Shown piece by piece: positions 9,719-18,130 of a DNA stretch of 64,000 bases. Position 1 is the first letter of the stretch; each line of letters opens with the position of its first letter. The translations under genes and the position numbers were made by a program. The DNA is from DASSFZ01 sp035283185. GTDB taxonomy: Bacteria > Chloroflexota > Anaerolineae > Fen-1058. The notes under the pieces are model-generated. The model saw only the letters and a list, made by a program, of their open reading frames with translations. It had not been told where the DNA came from and searched no databases. The stretch is from NCBI GenBank assembly GCA_035283185.1, contig DATEUJ010000151.1, positions 35,682 through 99,681 of the forward strand, in the 5' to 3' direction.

Positions 9719-9804
9719 GTGTGCACGCAAAGCCTGTCGTCAACCGTAGGGCGCGTTTCCATACGCGCCGCAAACCGATCGTGGCTGAGGAGATATTCCC
9801 GGCC
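9667..9804 (+). repeat. 28-bp direct duplication of the CAP gene 3' end flanking an interspersed repeat
   Basis: Bases 9667-9694 (inside the last codons of the CAP gene) recur at 9777-9804 with one mismatch. Between the copies lie the real end of the gene and a copy of the GTAGGGCGCG...CGCGCC element at 9746-9769, which also occurs at 16947-17001. The pattern looks like local duplication associated with repeat insertion. Confidence 0.75.
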
Positions 9805-9856
9805 CATCGGACGACTAAAGTCGTCACTACGAGATCCTCAGACTCATTGACACTCG

Positions 9857-9865
9857 TGATACAAT
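9857..9865 (+). promoter_or_regulatory. Extended -10 promoter candidate for the cyclase gene
   Basis: TGATACAAT (extended -10, TGnTACAAT) at 9857-9865 would give a start near 9872, 46 bp before the ATG at 9918. No good -35 is present at 17 bp, which is tolerated for extended -10 promoters. The rest of 9719-9917 holds repeat fragments, including a GACTAAAGTCGTC palindrome at 9814-9826. Confidence 0.4.
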
Positions 9866-9917
9866 GTGAGTATCTTGCCGGAGGTTCCAAAGCCACAGCA
9901 AATAAGGAGGATAAACC

Positions 9918-10811
9918 ATGTGCGTTCCAGGAACTCGAGAAGCAGTCTTGGGCAAACTCAGCCGCCGCGATTTTCTCAAGGCGGCGACGGCGGCGACGCT
10001 GGCCACCGCCATCTCTCAGGTCGCAACGGGCACGCTGCTCGCGAATGAAGATGAAGATGAGGGCGTCGTAGCCCGCGTCGTCGGGCGACGATTTCGTAAG
10101 GTCGTGGACCTGACGCATGTCATGACGCCGGACTTCCCCACCTATTTTGGCCCGCCGCAGCTCCAGATCGAACCGATATTCACCTATGATCCGAATGGCT
10201 TCAACATAAACCGGTGGATCTTGAACGAGCACACCGGCACACACATGGATGCCCCGCTCCATTTCTCCGCCGCCGAGTGGTCGGCCGACGAGATCCCGAT
10301 TTCTCGCCTGGTGCTGCCGTTGGCCGTGGTCGACATTCGGGCGAAGGCCGCGCAAAATCCCGACGCCCAGGTCACGCCGGAAGATTTGCGCGCCTGGGAG
10401 CGTCGCTACGGACGGATACCGAAGGGGGCCTGCGTGGCGATGCAGAGCGGCTGGGCGGAGAAGGTGCGCACGCCCGAGTTCCGCAACGCCGACGCGAACG
10501 GTGTGATGCACTTCCCCGGCTTCCACGTCGAAGCGGTCGACTTTCTGATCGAAGAGCGCAGCGTGTACGGCATCGCCGTCGATACACTCAGCCTCGACTA
10601 CGGGCCGTCGGCCGATTTCGTCACGCACTATCGCTGGCTGCCGACCAATCGCTGGGGCATGGAGAATGTGGCGAACCTGGACAAGGTGCCGCCGAGGGGA
10701 TCGACGCTCGTCGTTGGCGGGCCGAAGATCGCCGGCGCGACGGGCGGGATGAGCAGGCTGATTGCGCTCGTCCACGAAGACGACGAAGACGACGAAGACG
10801 ACGACGGTTAG
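9918..10811 (+). CDS. Tat-exported cyclase-family metal hydrolase (kynurenine formamidase-like)
   Basis: A 297-residue member of the cyclase/kynurenine formamidase superfamily (Pfam Cyclase). The N-terminus carries a twin-arginine signal, LSRRDFLKAATAATLATA, so export in folded form is expected. The family metal-binding motif HTGTHMDAPLHF (HxGTHxDxxxH) is intact, as are the later CVAMQSGW and FPGFHVEAVDFL blocks. The ATG at 9918 is preceded by AAGGAGG. The extreme C-terminus is a short Asp/Glu run (HEDDEDDEDDDG) encoded by a small GACGAAGAC repeat. Family members hydrolyse formyl or cyclic amides or esters; the substrate is not deducible here. Confidence 0.85.
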   Translation: MCVPGTREAVLGKLSRRDFLKAATAATLATAISQVATGTLLANEDEDEGVVARVVGRRFRKVVDLTHVMTPDFPTYFGPPQLQIEPIFTYDPNGFNINRWILNEHTGTHMDAPLHFSAAEWSADEIPISRLVLPLAVVDIRAKAAQNPDAQVTPEDLRAWERRYGRIPKGACVAMQSGWAEKVRTPEFRNADANGVMHFPGFHVEAVDFLIEERSVYGIAVDTLSLDYGPSADFVTHYRWLPTNRWGMENVANLDKVPPRGSTLVVGGPKIAGATGGMSRLIALVHEDDEDDEDDDG

Positions 10812-10825
10812 TGCCGGCGGAAAAA

Positions 10826-10887
10826 AGACTTCGGAGGTCTTTAAGGCGCTTCGCCTGTCGGAAGCCCCGCGCAGACCTCCGAAGTCT
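10826..10887. repeat. Inverted-arm interspersed element (AGACTTCGG type)
   Basis: Arms AGACTTCGGAGGTCT (10826-10840) and AGACCTCCGAAGTCT (10873-10887) are inverted copies, and each arm is itself nearly palindromic. The element lies between convergent genes. Related elements occur at 25965-26062 and 31488-31547. Confidence 0.85.
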
Positions 10888-10894
10888 GGAGCGG

Positions 10895-11092
10895 CTATCG
10901 TCCCAGCGCGTCGCCGAGCAGGATGCCCATCAGGCCGACGACGACGCCAAGGTGCAGCAGCAGGTTCGTGTCGGCGAGCCACGTTCCGCGCGACAGCAGG
11001 ACGACGGCGAAGTTGAGGATTACCAGCAGCACGCCGGCGAGGACGGGCACACCCTTGTGCTCGGCAATATAACCCGAAATTTGATCCAACAT
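10895..11092 (-). CDS. Small two-helix membrane protein
   Basis: A 65-residue protein with two clear hydrophobic helices (about 17-36 and 44-60: VPVLAGVLLVILNFAVVLL and LLLHLGVVVGLMGILLGDAL) joined by a short polar loop. I do not recognise a named family. The length, composition and strand (convergent with the cyclase gene) support a real gene better than the longer overlapping frame on the same strand, which reads only low-complexity Arg-rich sequence. Function unknown. Confidence 0.65.
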   Translation of the reverse strand: MLDQISGYIAEHKGVPVLAGVLLVILNFAVVLLSRGTWLADTNLLLHLGVVVGLMGILLGDALGR

Positions 11093-11126
11093 TCTGTCTC
11101 ACTCACGCAGTATATTTGTCACCCTT

Positions 11127-11333
11127 CAGAAACTCACCGGCCACCCGTCATTGCGAGCATCGGTTCGCGAAGCAATCTCCACCCGGCCGGCAAGGGGATT
11201 GCTTCGTCGCACACAACGCGACTGCTCAGAAACTCACCGGCCACCCGTCATTGCGAGCATCTGTTCGCGAAGCAATCTCCACCCGGCCGGCAAGGGGATT
11301 GCTTCGTCGCACACAACGCGACTCGCAATGACG
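11127..11333. repeat. Tandem 100-bp interspersed element (CGTCATTGCGAG type)
   Basis: Two near-identical 100-bp units start at 11127 and 11227 (each CAGAAACTCACCGG...). CGTCATTGCGAG at 11146-11157 is mirrored by CTCGCAATGACG at 11322-11333, with the internal GCGAAGCAATC/GATTGCTTCG inverted pair also present. This type of non-coding dispersed palindromic repeat is common in several phyla. It fills most of the 252-bp gap before hflX; I see no gene in the gap. Confidence 0.9.
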
Positions 11334-11344
11334 CCCGCCAGTAG

Positions 11345-12664
<1,320 letters not shown>

Positions 12665-12679
12665 GGGTGGCCTCCGGTG

Positions 12680-12735
12680 ATCAGTGAACAGTGATCAGTG
12701 AACAGTAATCAGTGAGCAGTCATCAGTAATTGGTA
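12680..12735. repeat. Short degenerate tandem CAGTGATCAGTGAA repeat
   Basis: Four to five imperfect copies of a GATCAGTGAACAGT-like unit lie between hflX and the next gene, both on the minus strand. Non-coding; no regulatory role is evident. Confidence 0.75.
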
Positions 12736-12743
12736 ATTGGGCA

Positions 12744-12992
12744 TTAGGGCTGCTCGACTTCGTAGCGGATGTCCATGTCGTCGCGGTCGCCGAGGGCTTG
12801 CCTGAGCACGGCGACGAGCGTCGGGTCGATCCCGCCCTGTTCCATCAAGTCGAGCGCGTCGGCGCTGACGTAGTAGTCGCGATCCTCCGTCGATTCCTCT
12901 TCCATCCAGCCTACCAGCGCCTGGAGCTGCGCCTCGGTGATGCGCCCAATCCTGGCGCCGGAAGCTGCGTCGAACAAGTTTACCATGTTCAT
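12744..12992 (-). CDS. Small conserved acidic protein (family often labelled galactosyldiacylglycerol synthase)
   Basis: An 82-residue protein starting MNMVNLFDAASGARIGRIT and containing EEESTEDRDYYVSADALDLM and a C-terminal LRQALGDRDDMDIRYE. I recognise this as a widespread small family that databases often name galactosyldiacylglycerol synthase; the protein is far too small for that activity, so the label should not be trusted. It has a good ribosome site (GGAGG) before the ATG. It stands alone between hflX and a histidine kinase gene. Function unknown. Confidence 0.8.
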   Translation of the reverse strand: MNMVNLFDAASGARIGRITEAQLQALVGWMEEESTEDRDYYVSADALDLMEQGGIDPTLVAVLRQALGDRDDMDIRYEVEQP

Positions 12993-13018
12993 CCTCCATC
13001 TGTATTCGCCGCGTGTTT

Positions 13019-13041
13019 CTGCCGCAGTTTAACTGCGGCAG
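13019..13041. terminator. 11-bp stem hairpin downstream of the histidine kinase gene
   Basis: CTGCCGCAGTT and AACTGCGGCAG form a perfect stem with a minimal loop, 27 bp past the kinase stop on the minus strand. No U-run follows, so it may be a processing or protective hairpin and not a true intrinsic terminator. Confidence 0.45.
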
Positions 13042-13067
13042 GAGCGACCAAATCAACTTCACAACGG

Positions 13068-14351
13068 CTATAGATTCAGGCGATGCCGCGGACTGGGCGG
13101 CGCGGCGCGCATCGGCAGAAGAACGTACACCGTCGTGCCGGGTCGCTTGACTTCGTCGTAGCCGGGGCTTTCCACCCATATCTTGCCGCCGTGCGCTTCG
13201 ACCACGCCTTTGGCGACCGCCAGGCCGAGGCCCGGGCCGCCGCCCTTGAATTTGGTGCGGCCGCTGGAGTGGCGCAGTGCGTCGGTCGTGCCGGAGAACT
13301 TCTCAAAAATGCGCTCACGATTTTCCGGCGCGATGCCGATGCCGTCGTCGGCGACGGCGATCTGAATCACCGGCTCTTCGCCGCTGCCCAGGCTGAGGAG
13401 CCGCGTTTCGATGCGCACGTGCCCGCCGTTGGGCGTGTATTTGATGCTGTTGCCGACGAGGTGCATGAACGCGTCGTACAGCCGCTGCGAGTCTGCGTAC
13501 AGCGTCCGGCCCGCGATTTCGGGCGGGGGCGGCGCGATGTGCACGTCGATGCTGCGCTCGGCCATGTCATTCTTGAGATCGCCGACGACGATCTGGAAGA
13601 TGTGGTTGAGCGACACGGGTTGGAAATTGAGCGCCAGCGATTCATTGTCGATCATGGAGACGGCGATCATGTCGTTCACGATCTGAAGCAGGCGTCTTGC
13701 GCCGGTCATCAGGCCGTTGGCGACGGCGGCGGCCTGCGCGTCCGCCGGATCGACGAAATCCTGGATCAGAATGTCAGAATATCCCTGGATCAGCGTGATC
13801 GGCGTGCGCAGCTCGTGAGCGGCGATGCTGATGAAATTGCTCTTCGCCCGATCGAGCTGCGCCAGCCGCCACTGCGCCCTTTCCAGCTCTCCCGCGACTC
13901 CGGCCTGTATCTCGTCGTGGAAGACGCGCGCGATGTGGGTCAAAGCCATGCTCAGGACGTTGTCGAGTCCCTGCATGTAAGCTGCCACCCGTTCCGGCAG
14001 GAACTCGGCCGTGATGGCTTGCCAGGTCTGGTCCTGGAGGGCGACGATCATGTACAGCAGGTCGCTCAGGCGATAGCCCGTTTGAAAGCCGTCGCGCGCC
14101 AGTTGAGCCAGCTCGTCGTCGAATGCCGTGAAACGCCCCGACTTCAGGCTGTCGCACAGGGCCGTGTAGGTCCGGCGAAGTTGCGCTCCCGACGGCGGTT
14201 TGAGCGGCCGCCCTGACGAAGTGGGCGGATAGGCGTGGACACGAGCGATCCACAGGTCGCAGACGGCGCCAGTGCGCGACTCGAGCCAGCGGCCAAGCTC
14301 AGGCTGCTTGATGCGCGGGGGACGCAGTGGACTGGTGACCCTGTCGCTCAC
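13068..14351 (-). CDS. Sensor histidine kinase with RsbRD-like N-terminal domain
   Basis: A cytosolic kinase of 427 residues if it starts at the GTG at 14351, which overlaps the upstream peptidase stop by four bases (GTGA); longer frames run into the peptidase gene. Residues about 20-150 form a helical RsbRD-N-like sensor (EPELGRW-type start, FDDELAQLARDGFQTGYRLSDLL). HisKA follows with the phospho-His in SIAAHELRTPITLIQGYSD. HATPase_c has the N box (LVGNSIKYTPNG), G1 (VADDGIGIAPENRERIFEKF) and G2 (GGPGLGLAVAKG). There are no membrane helices. Its partner regulator is not adjacent. Coupling to a lipoprotein peptidase gene is curious but unexplained. Confidence 0.88.
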   Translation of the reverse strand: MSDRVTSPLRPPRIKQPELGRWLESRTGAVCDLWIARVHAYPPTSSGRPLKPPSGAQLRRTYTALCDSLKSGRFTAFDDELAQLARDGFQTGYRLSDLLYMIVALQDQTWQAITAEFLPERVAAYMQGLDNVLSMALTHIARVFHDEIQAGVAGELERAQWRLAQLDRAKSNFISIAAHELRTPITLIQGYSDILIQDFVDPADAQAAAVANGLMTGARRLLQIVNDMIAVSMIDNESLALNFQPVSLNHIFQIVVGDLKNDMAERSIDVHIAPPPPEIAGRTLYADSQRLYDAFMHLVGNSIKYTPNGGHVRIETRLLSLGSGEEPVIQIAVADDGIGIAPENRERIFEKFSGTTDALRHSSGRTKFKGGGPGLGLAVAKGVVEAHGGKIWVESPGYDEVKRPGTTVYVLLPMRAAPPSPRHRLNL

Positions 14352-15319
14352 GGCGCTCCTCGCTCCAACCAGACCTGCAGCGTGCGCCCTACCCTCTCCA
14401 GGCTGGCGGCGCTGATCTTGTCGATCGTGTCCTCGGTCGTGTGCCAATACGGATAGTCGAAGTCGATGATGTCCACGGCCGGGATGCCGCGCTGGAGGAA
14501 TGGCACGTGGTCGTCGAGCATCGTGTGCTTGACCTGCGGCGGGAAGTGGTCACCGTAGCCAAGCTCGGCTGCGATTGTCCACAGGCGCTCCCGGAGAGCC
14601 GGGTCGGAGTTCGATTCCCAATAGATTTGCTGGTCGGCGTCGCCGATCATATCGACGAGCACCATCAACGAAGGGTTCTCTTGCAGATGATCGGCCATGT
14701 ATCGCGATCCGGCGATCCAATCCCAACCGTCCAGGCGCCCGTTGTCTTCGGCGTCGAAGAACGCAAGCTGAATGCGATGCCCGGTCGCTTCGACATTCAG
14801 GACGCGCGCAAGCTCGAGGAGGACGGCGACGCCGCTCGCGCCATCGTTCGCGCCGGGCACGGGCTGGGTCGGGTCAATCGGGTCTCGATCGGCGCGGCGG
14901 CGTGTGTCGTAATGTGCGCCCAGGAGAATGAGCGACCCCTCGCCGCGCGCGGCGAGGATGTTACGCGCGGGCGTGTCAAGGTATTCGAACGGCTGCTCCT
15001 CGACTTGCCACCCGAATTCTGCGAGGCGTCGAGCGATGTAAGCGCCGGTGAGACGGCCGGCTTCGCTGCCTGTCGGACGCGGGCCGAAGTCCATCTGGTC
15101 GCGAGCGAACTCCATGGCCTTGCCGCCGTCGAACGGCTCAAATGCGATCAAAGTCGGTATCGGCGACTCGAGCGGGGTTGCCAGCGGCGAGAGCGGCGAG
15201 ACGAGTTCGGTGGGTGGAATCTGCGAAGTCGAGGTGACAGTTGCCCCTTGCCCACCGCATGCCGAAAGGATGATGCATGTCAGAAGGGCAAACAGCAGGA
15301 TGGTCGAGCGATTTCGCAT
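14348..15319 (-). CDS. Lipoprotein M28-family metallopeptidase / glutaminyl cyclase-like
   Basis: A 323-residue exported lipoprotein. Residues 1-21 are a lipoprotein signal peptide ending in the lipobox LSAC, followed by a Thr/Ser/Pro-rich linker. The catalytic domain has the M28 zinc ligands in order: His in LGAHYDT, Asp in PGANDGASG, Glu in FFDAEDNG, Asp in DMIGDAD and His in YPYWHTTEDT. The DMIGD and WHTTEDT blocks resemble glutaminyl-peptide cyclotransferases as well as aminopeptidases, so either activity is possible. The stop overlaps the start of the histidine kinase gene. Confidence 0.87.
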   Translation of the reverse strand: MRNRSTILLFALLTCIILSACGGQGATVTSTSQIPPTELVSPLSPLATPLESPIPTLIAFEPFDGGKAMEFARDQMDFGPRPTGSEAGRLTGAYIARRLAEFGWQVEEQPFEYLDTPARNILAARGEGSLILLGAHYDTRRRADRDPIDPTQPVPGANDGASGVAVLLELARVLNVEATGHRIQLAFFDAEDNGRLDGWDWIAGSRYMADHLQENPSLMVLVDMIGDADQQIYWESNSDPALRERLWTIAAELGYGDHFPPQVKHTMLDDHVPFLQRGIPAVDIIDFDYPYWHTTEDTIDKISAASLERVGRTLQVWLERGAP

Positions 15320-15377
15320 AGTGTCCTATTCTTCAGCGTCAAATAGATACATGCTGGTGATTAAGTAGTCGTGATGA

Positions 15378-16724
15378 CTACGCGAAGCTGTATGCTGCTT
15401 CGGCGTTCCGAAAAGCCTCGAGCGCACTCAAGGCGCGTCGCGCGTACTGCTCGTAGCGCTCACGCTTGCTGCGCACCGGCGGATCGAGATCGGGAAGGAT
15501 CCCAAAATTCGCCTTCATCGGCTGAAAGTCCTTCGGGTCGGCGTGTGTGATGTAGTGGCACAGCGCGCCGATCATCGTCTCGCACGGCAGCACGAGCAAC
15601 CCCTCACCCTTCAGCCGTCGAGCGGCGTTGGCGCCGGCGACCCATCCGGTCGCAGCATTGCCCACGTAGCCTTCGACGCCGACGATCTGCCCGGCGAAGA
15701 ACAAATCCGGCCGGGCGCGATATTGCAGCGTCGGCTCGAGTATGGCCGGCGAGTTGACGAAGGTGTTGCGATGCATCATGCCGTAGCGCATGAACTCGGC
15801 GCGCGCCAGGCCGGGAATCATCCGCAGCACGCGCTTCTGCTCGGGCCACTTGAGGTTGGTCTGGAAGCCGACGATATTGTAGAGCGTGCCGGCCAGGTTG
15901 TCTTGCCGGAGCTGCGCGACAGCATACGGGCGCGCGCCCGTGCGCGGATCGTGCAGACCGACCGGGCGGAGCGGGCCATAAGCCAGTGCCTGCCGCCCGC
16001 GCTGCGCCATCACTTCGATCGGCAGGCAGCCCTCGAAGAACTTCGGATCTTCTTGCTCGAAGCTGCGCAGCGCGATCCGTTCGGCGCTCACAAGCGCGTC
16101 GACGAACGCGTCGTATTCCTCTCGGGTCATGGGACAGTTGATGTAATCGCCGTCGCTGGCGTCTTCCGAGTGCCTGCCGTAGCGCGAAGCGCGGAAAGCG
16201 ACCGACATGTCGATCGAATCGGCGGCGACGATGGGCGCGACGGCATCGTAGAAGTACAAATACTCCTCGCCGCTCAAGCGCGCGATGTCGGCCGCCAGCG
16301 CGTCGGACGTCAGTGGGCCGGAGGCGATAATGGCCGGTTCGTCAGGCACGCGGGTGACTTCCTCGCGGCGCACGTGAATGCGAGGGTGATTCTCGATGCG
16401 CTGCGTGACGAGCGCGGCGAACTGCTCGCGATCGACGCCGAGCGCACCTCCCGCCGGCACGGCGGTCGCGTCGGCGCAAGACATGACGAGCGAGCCGAGG
16501 CGACGCAGCTCGGCTTTCAAGAGTCCGGGCGCGGTTGCAGGCTTGTCGCTGCCAAGTGAGTTCGAGCAGATCAGTTCGGCCAGACGATCGGAGACGTGCG
16601 CGGGCGTGTTGCGCACAGGCCGCATCTCGAACAAAGCGACGTCGATGCCGCGCTCGGCGGCTTGCCAGGCTGCCTCGGCGCCTGCCAGGCCGCCGCCGAC
16701 GACGATGAGCGAGCGACTGTTCAT
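15378..16724 (-). CDS. trmFO: TrmFO, folate/FAD-dependent tRNA m5U54 methyltransferase
   Basis: Makes 5-methyluridine at position 54 of the tRNA T-loop, using methylene-THF and FAD. About 448 residues, normal for the family. The N-terminal dinucleotide motif VVGGGLAGAEAAWQAAERG is followed by the diagnostic LFEMRP, ELICSNSLGSD and LLKAELRRLGSL segments; downstream INCPMTREEYDAF and GQIVGVEGYVGNAATGW are also TrmFO-specific. I chose the ATG at 16724; an in-frame GTG sits immediately upstream at 16727. It lies downstream of tRNA-Asp on the same strand. Confidence 0.95.
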   Translation of the reverse strand: MNSRSLIVVGGGLAGAEAAWQAAERGIDVALFEMRPVRNTPAHVSDRLAELICSNSLGSDKPATAPGLLKAELRRLGSLVMSCADATAVPAGGALGVDREQFAALVTQRIENHPRIHVRREEVTRVPDEPAIIASGPLTSDALAADIARLSGEEYLYFYDAVAPIVAADSIDMSVAFRASRYGRHSEDASDGDYINCPMTREEYDAFVDALVSAERIALRSFEQEDPKFFEGCLPIEVMAQRGRQALAYGPLRPVGLHDPRTGARPYAVAQLRQDNLAGTLYNIVGFQTNLKWPEQKRVLRMIPGLARAEFMRYGMMHRNTFVNSPAILEPTLQYRARPDLFFAGQIVGVEGYVGNAATGWVAGANAARRLKGEGLLVLPCETMIGALCHYITHADPKDFQPMKANFGILPDLDPPVRSKRERYEQYARRALSALEAFRNAEAAYSFA

Positions 16725-16762
16725 CACGCGGCTATTCTACCACTATTCGGCGCTCCAATAAC

Positions 16763-16800
16763 AAAAGGCCCTACCAACCACATGGATGGCAGGACCTTTT
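16763..16800 (-). terminator. Hairpin downstream of tRNA-Asp
   Basis: On the minus strand AAAAGGTCCTGCC pairs (with G-U pairs) with GGTAGGGCCTTTT, ending in a TTTT run. It sits 17 bp after the tRNA 3' end and 39 bp before the trmFO start, so it probably ends the tRNA transcript. Confidence 0.6.
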
Positions 16801-16816
16801 GCAGGAGGCAACCTGC

Positions 16817-16888
16817 GGGAGCGACGGGATTCGAACCCGCGGTCTCGGCCTTGACAGGGCCGCATGTTAACCGCTACACCACGCCCCC
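16817..16888 (-). tRNA. tRNA-Asp (anticodon GUC)
   Basis: A 72-nt cloverleaf on the minus strand. The acceptor stem is GGGGGCG/CGCTCCC with one G-U pair, the D-arm GTGT/ACAT, the anticodon stem CGGCC/GGCCG around loop CTGTCAA (GTC, Asp), a 5-nt variable loop and a T-arm GCGGG-TTCGAAT-CCCGT. CCA is not encoded. Confidence 0.96.
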
Positions 16889-16898
16889 AACATTTGTG

Positions 16899-16927
16899 AT
16901 CATACCAGACGCACCCACGCTTGTCAA
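16899..16927 (-). promoter_or_regulatory. Strong promoter for tRNA-Asp
   Basis: Reading the minus strand, TTGACA (16927-16922), a 17-bp spacer and TATGAT (16904-16899) predict a start near 16892, a few bases before the mature tRNA 5' end. This is close to consensus and typical of a stable-RNA promoter. Confidence 0.8.
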
Positions 16928-16946
16928 CCTCAACATATGTCCGAAC

Positions 16947-17001
16947 GTAGGGCGGCTTTCCATAGCCGCCAATTTGCGGCGCGTATGGAAACGCGCCCTA
17001 C
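16947..17001. repeat. Interspersed inverted repeat (GTAGGGCGGC type) overlapping the ltaE stop codon
   Basis: GTAGGGCGGCTTTCC at the left is mirrored by GGAAACGCGCCCTAC at the right, around inner GCGG-rich arms. A half copy occurs at 9746-9769. The right end supplies the TAG stop of the threonine aldolase gene (16998-17000). Confidence 0.85.
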
Positions 17002-18062
17002 AGGCGATTGGGCGCACGATGCGCCAGGACGGTGCGCATAGCCAGCAGCGCCTGATCGATCTCCTCTTTGGTCACCCACGCGTGCGTCACGGCGCGGAAG
17101 CGGCGCTTCCCCACGGCGAACAACAGCACGCGGCGCTCGGCCAGCCGCTGCTCGACTTCGGGTGCGTCGATCGGGACGTCGGGCGTCAAATCGAAATACA
17201 CCATGTTCGTGCGGATGCGATCCGGATCGACGGCGCAGCCGGGCGTGTCGGCCAGCCCTTCAGCCAGGCGTTTCGCGTTGGCATGATCCTCGGCCAGACG
17301 ATCGACCATCATCTCGAGCGCGACGATGCCGGCTGCGGCCAGGACGCCAGCCTGCCGCAGCGCGCCGCCCACGATCTTGCGCGCGCGCAGCGCTTCGGCG
17401 ATGAAATCTTGCGAGCCGCACAAGACCGACCCGACCGGCGCGCTCAAGCCCTTGCTCAGGCAGAACGTCACCGAGTCGGCATCGCGCGCTAGATCGGCGG
17501 CCGGCACGCCGAGCGCGACGGCCGCGTTGAAAATGCGCGCGCCGTCGACGTGCAGCTTCAGGCCATGCCGTCTCGCGAGCGACGCCATCGAGCTCGTGTA
17601 CACCGCATCGAGCGGCATGCCGCCCGTCGCGTTCTGGGTGTTCTCGAGACAAATCAGACGCGTTCGCGCGTGATGCGGGTCGTCGTCTTGAATGGCGCTC
17701 TCGACGTCTTCGAGCCGCAGCGTGCCGTCCGCCTGGTTGGGAACCGCGCGCGGCACGACGCCGCCCAGCGCCGCCACGCCGCCCTGCTCGTTGTTGAGCG
17801 TGTGCGACCGGTCGCCTGCGATCACCTCGTGCCCGCGCCCGCAGTGCGTGAGCACGGCGACGAGATTGCCCATCGTCCCGCTGGGGACGAACAGCCCGGC
17901 GGGGTGGCCCATGCGCTCGGCGGCGATTTCCTCGAGACGCTTCACAGTGCGATCGTCGCCGAAGACGTCGTCGCCGACTTCGGCCTTCGCCATCGCCTCG
18001 CGCATGGCGGGCGTGGGATGCGTCACCGTGTCAGAACGCAGATCGATATAGCCGTTGATCAT
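16998..18062 (-). CDS. ltaE: Low-specificity L-threonine aldolase
   Basis: A PLP enzyme that splits L-threonine or allo-threonine into glycine and acetaldehyde. The 354 residues begin YIDLRSDTVTHPTPAMREAM and continue GDDVFGDDRTVKRLE, both strong threonine-aldolase signatures. The PLP lysine is in FCLSKGLSAPVGSVLCG and the substrate-binding HVDGARIFNAAVALGV is present. The ATG is at 18062. The last codons and stop come from an interspersed repeat, so the C-terminus may differ from relatives by a few residues. A second dispersed repeat lies between it and the nitrilase-like gene upstream. Confidence 0.93.
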   Translation of the reverse strand: MINGYIDLRSDTVTHPTPAMREAMAKAEVGDDVFGDDRTVKRLEEIAAERMGHPAGLFVPSGTMGNLVAVLTHCGRGHEVIAGDRSHTLNNEQGGVAALGGVVPRAVPNQADGTLRLEDVESAIQDDDPHHARTRLICLENTQNATGGMPLDAVYTSSMASLARRHGLKLHVDGARIFNAAVALGVPAADLARDADSVTFCLSKGLSAPVGSVLCGSQDFIAEALRARKIVGGALRQAGVLAAAGIVALEMMVDRLAEDHANAKRLAEGLADTPGCAVDPDRIRTNMVYFDLTPDVPIDAPEVEQRLAERRVLLFAVGKRRFRAVTHAWVTKEEIDQALLAMRTVLAHRAPNRL

Positions 18063-18076
18063 AGTTCATCTTGACA

Positions 18077-18130
18077 AGTTCCCTGAGTTCCTTGCCTTTC
18101 CTGAAAGCCTTGAAGGAACTGAAGGAACTC
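18077..18130. repeat. Interspersed inverted repeat (AGTTCCTTGAGTTCC type)
   Basis: An AGTTCCCTGAGTTCCTTGC arm and an inverted arm ending GAAGGAACTGAAGGAACT surround a short spacer. The right end carries the stop codon of the nitrilase-like gene. A second copy lies in frame inside ileS at 22767-22817. Confidence 0.85.

Noticed and set aside
9708..11102. 464-codon open frame on the minus strand across the cyclase gene
   Set aside because: The plus strand encodes the Tat signal and HTGTHMD motif; the opposite translation is Arg-rich. Only the small membrane protein at 10895-11092 is kept on that strand.
11127..11333. Insertion sequence or MITE with a transposase
   Set aside because: The tandem 100-bp unit has inverted motifs but no clear target duplication, and no transposase is present in the window.
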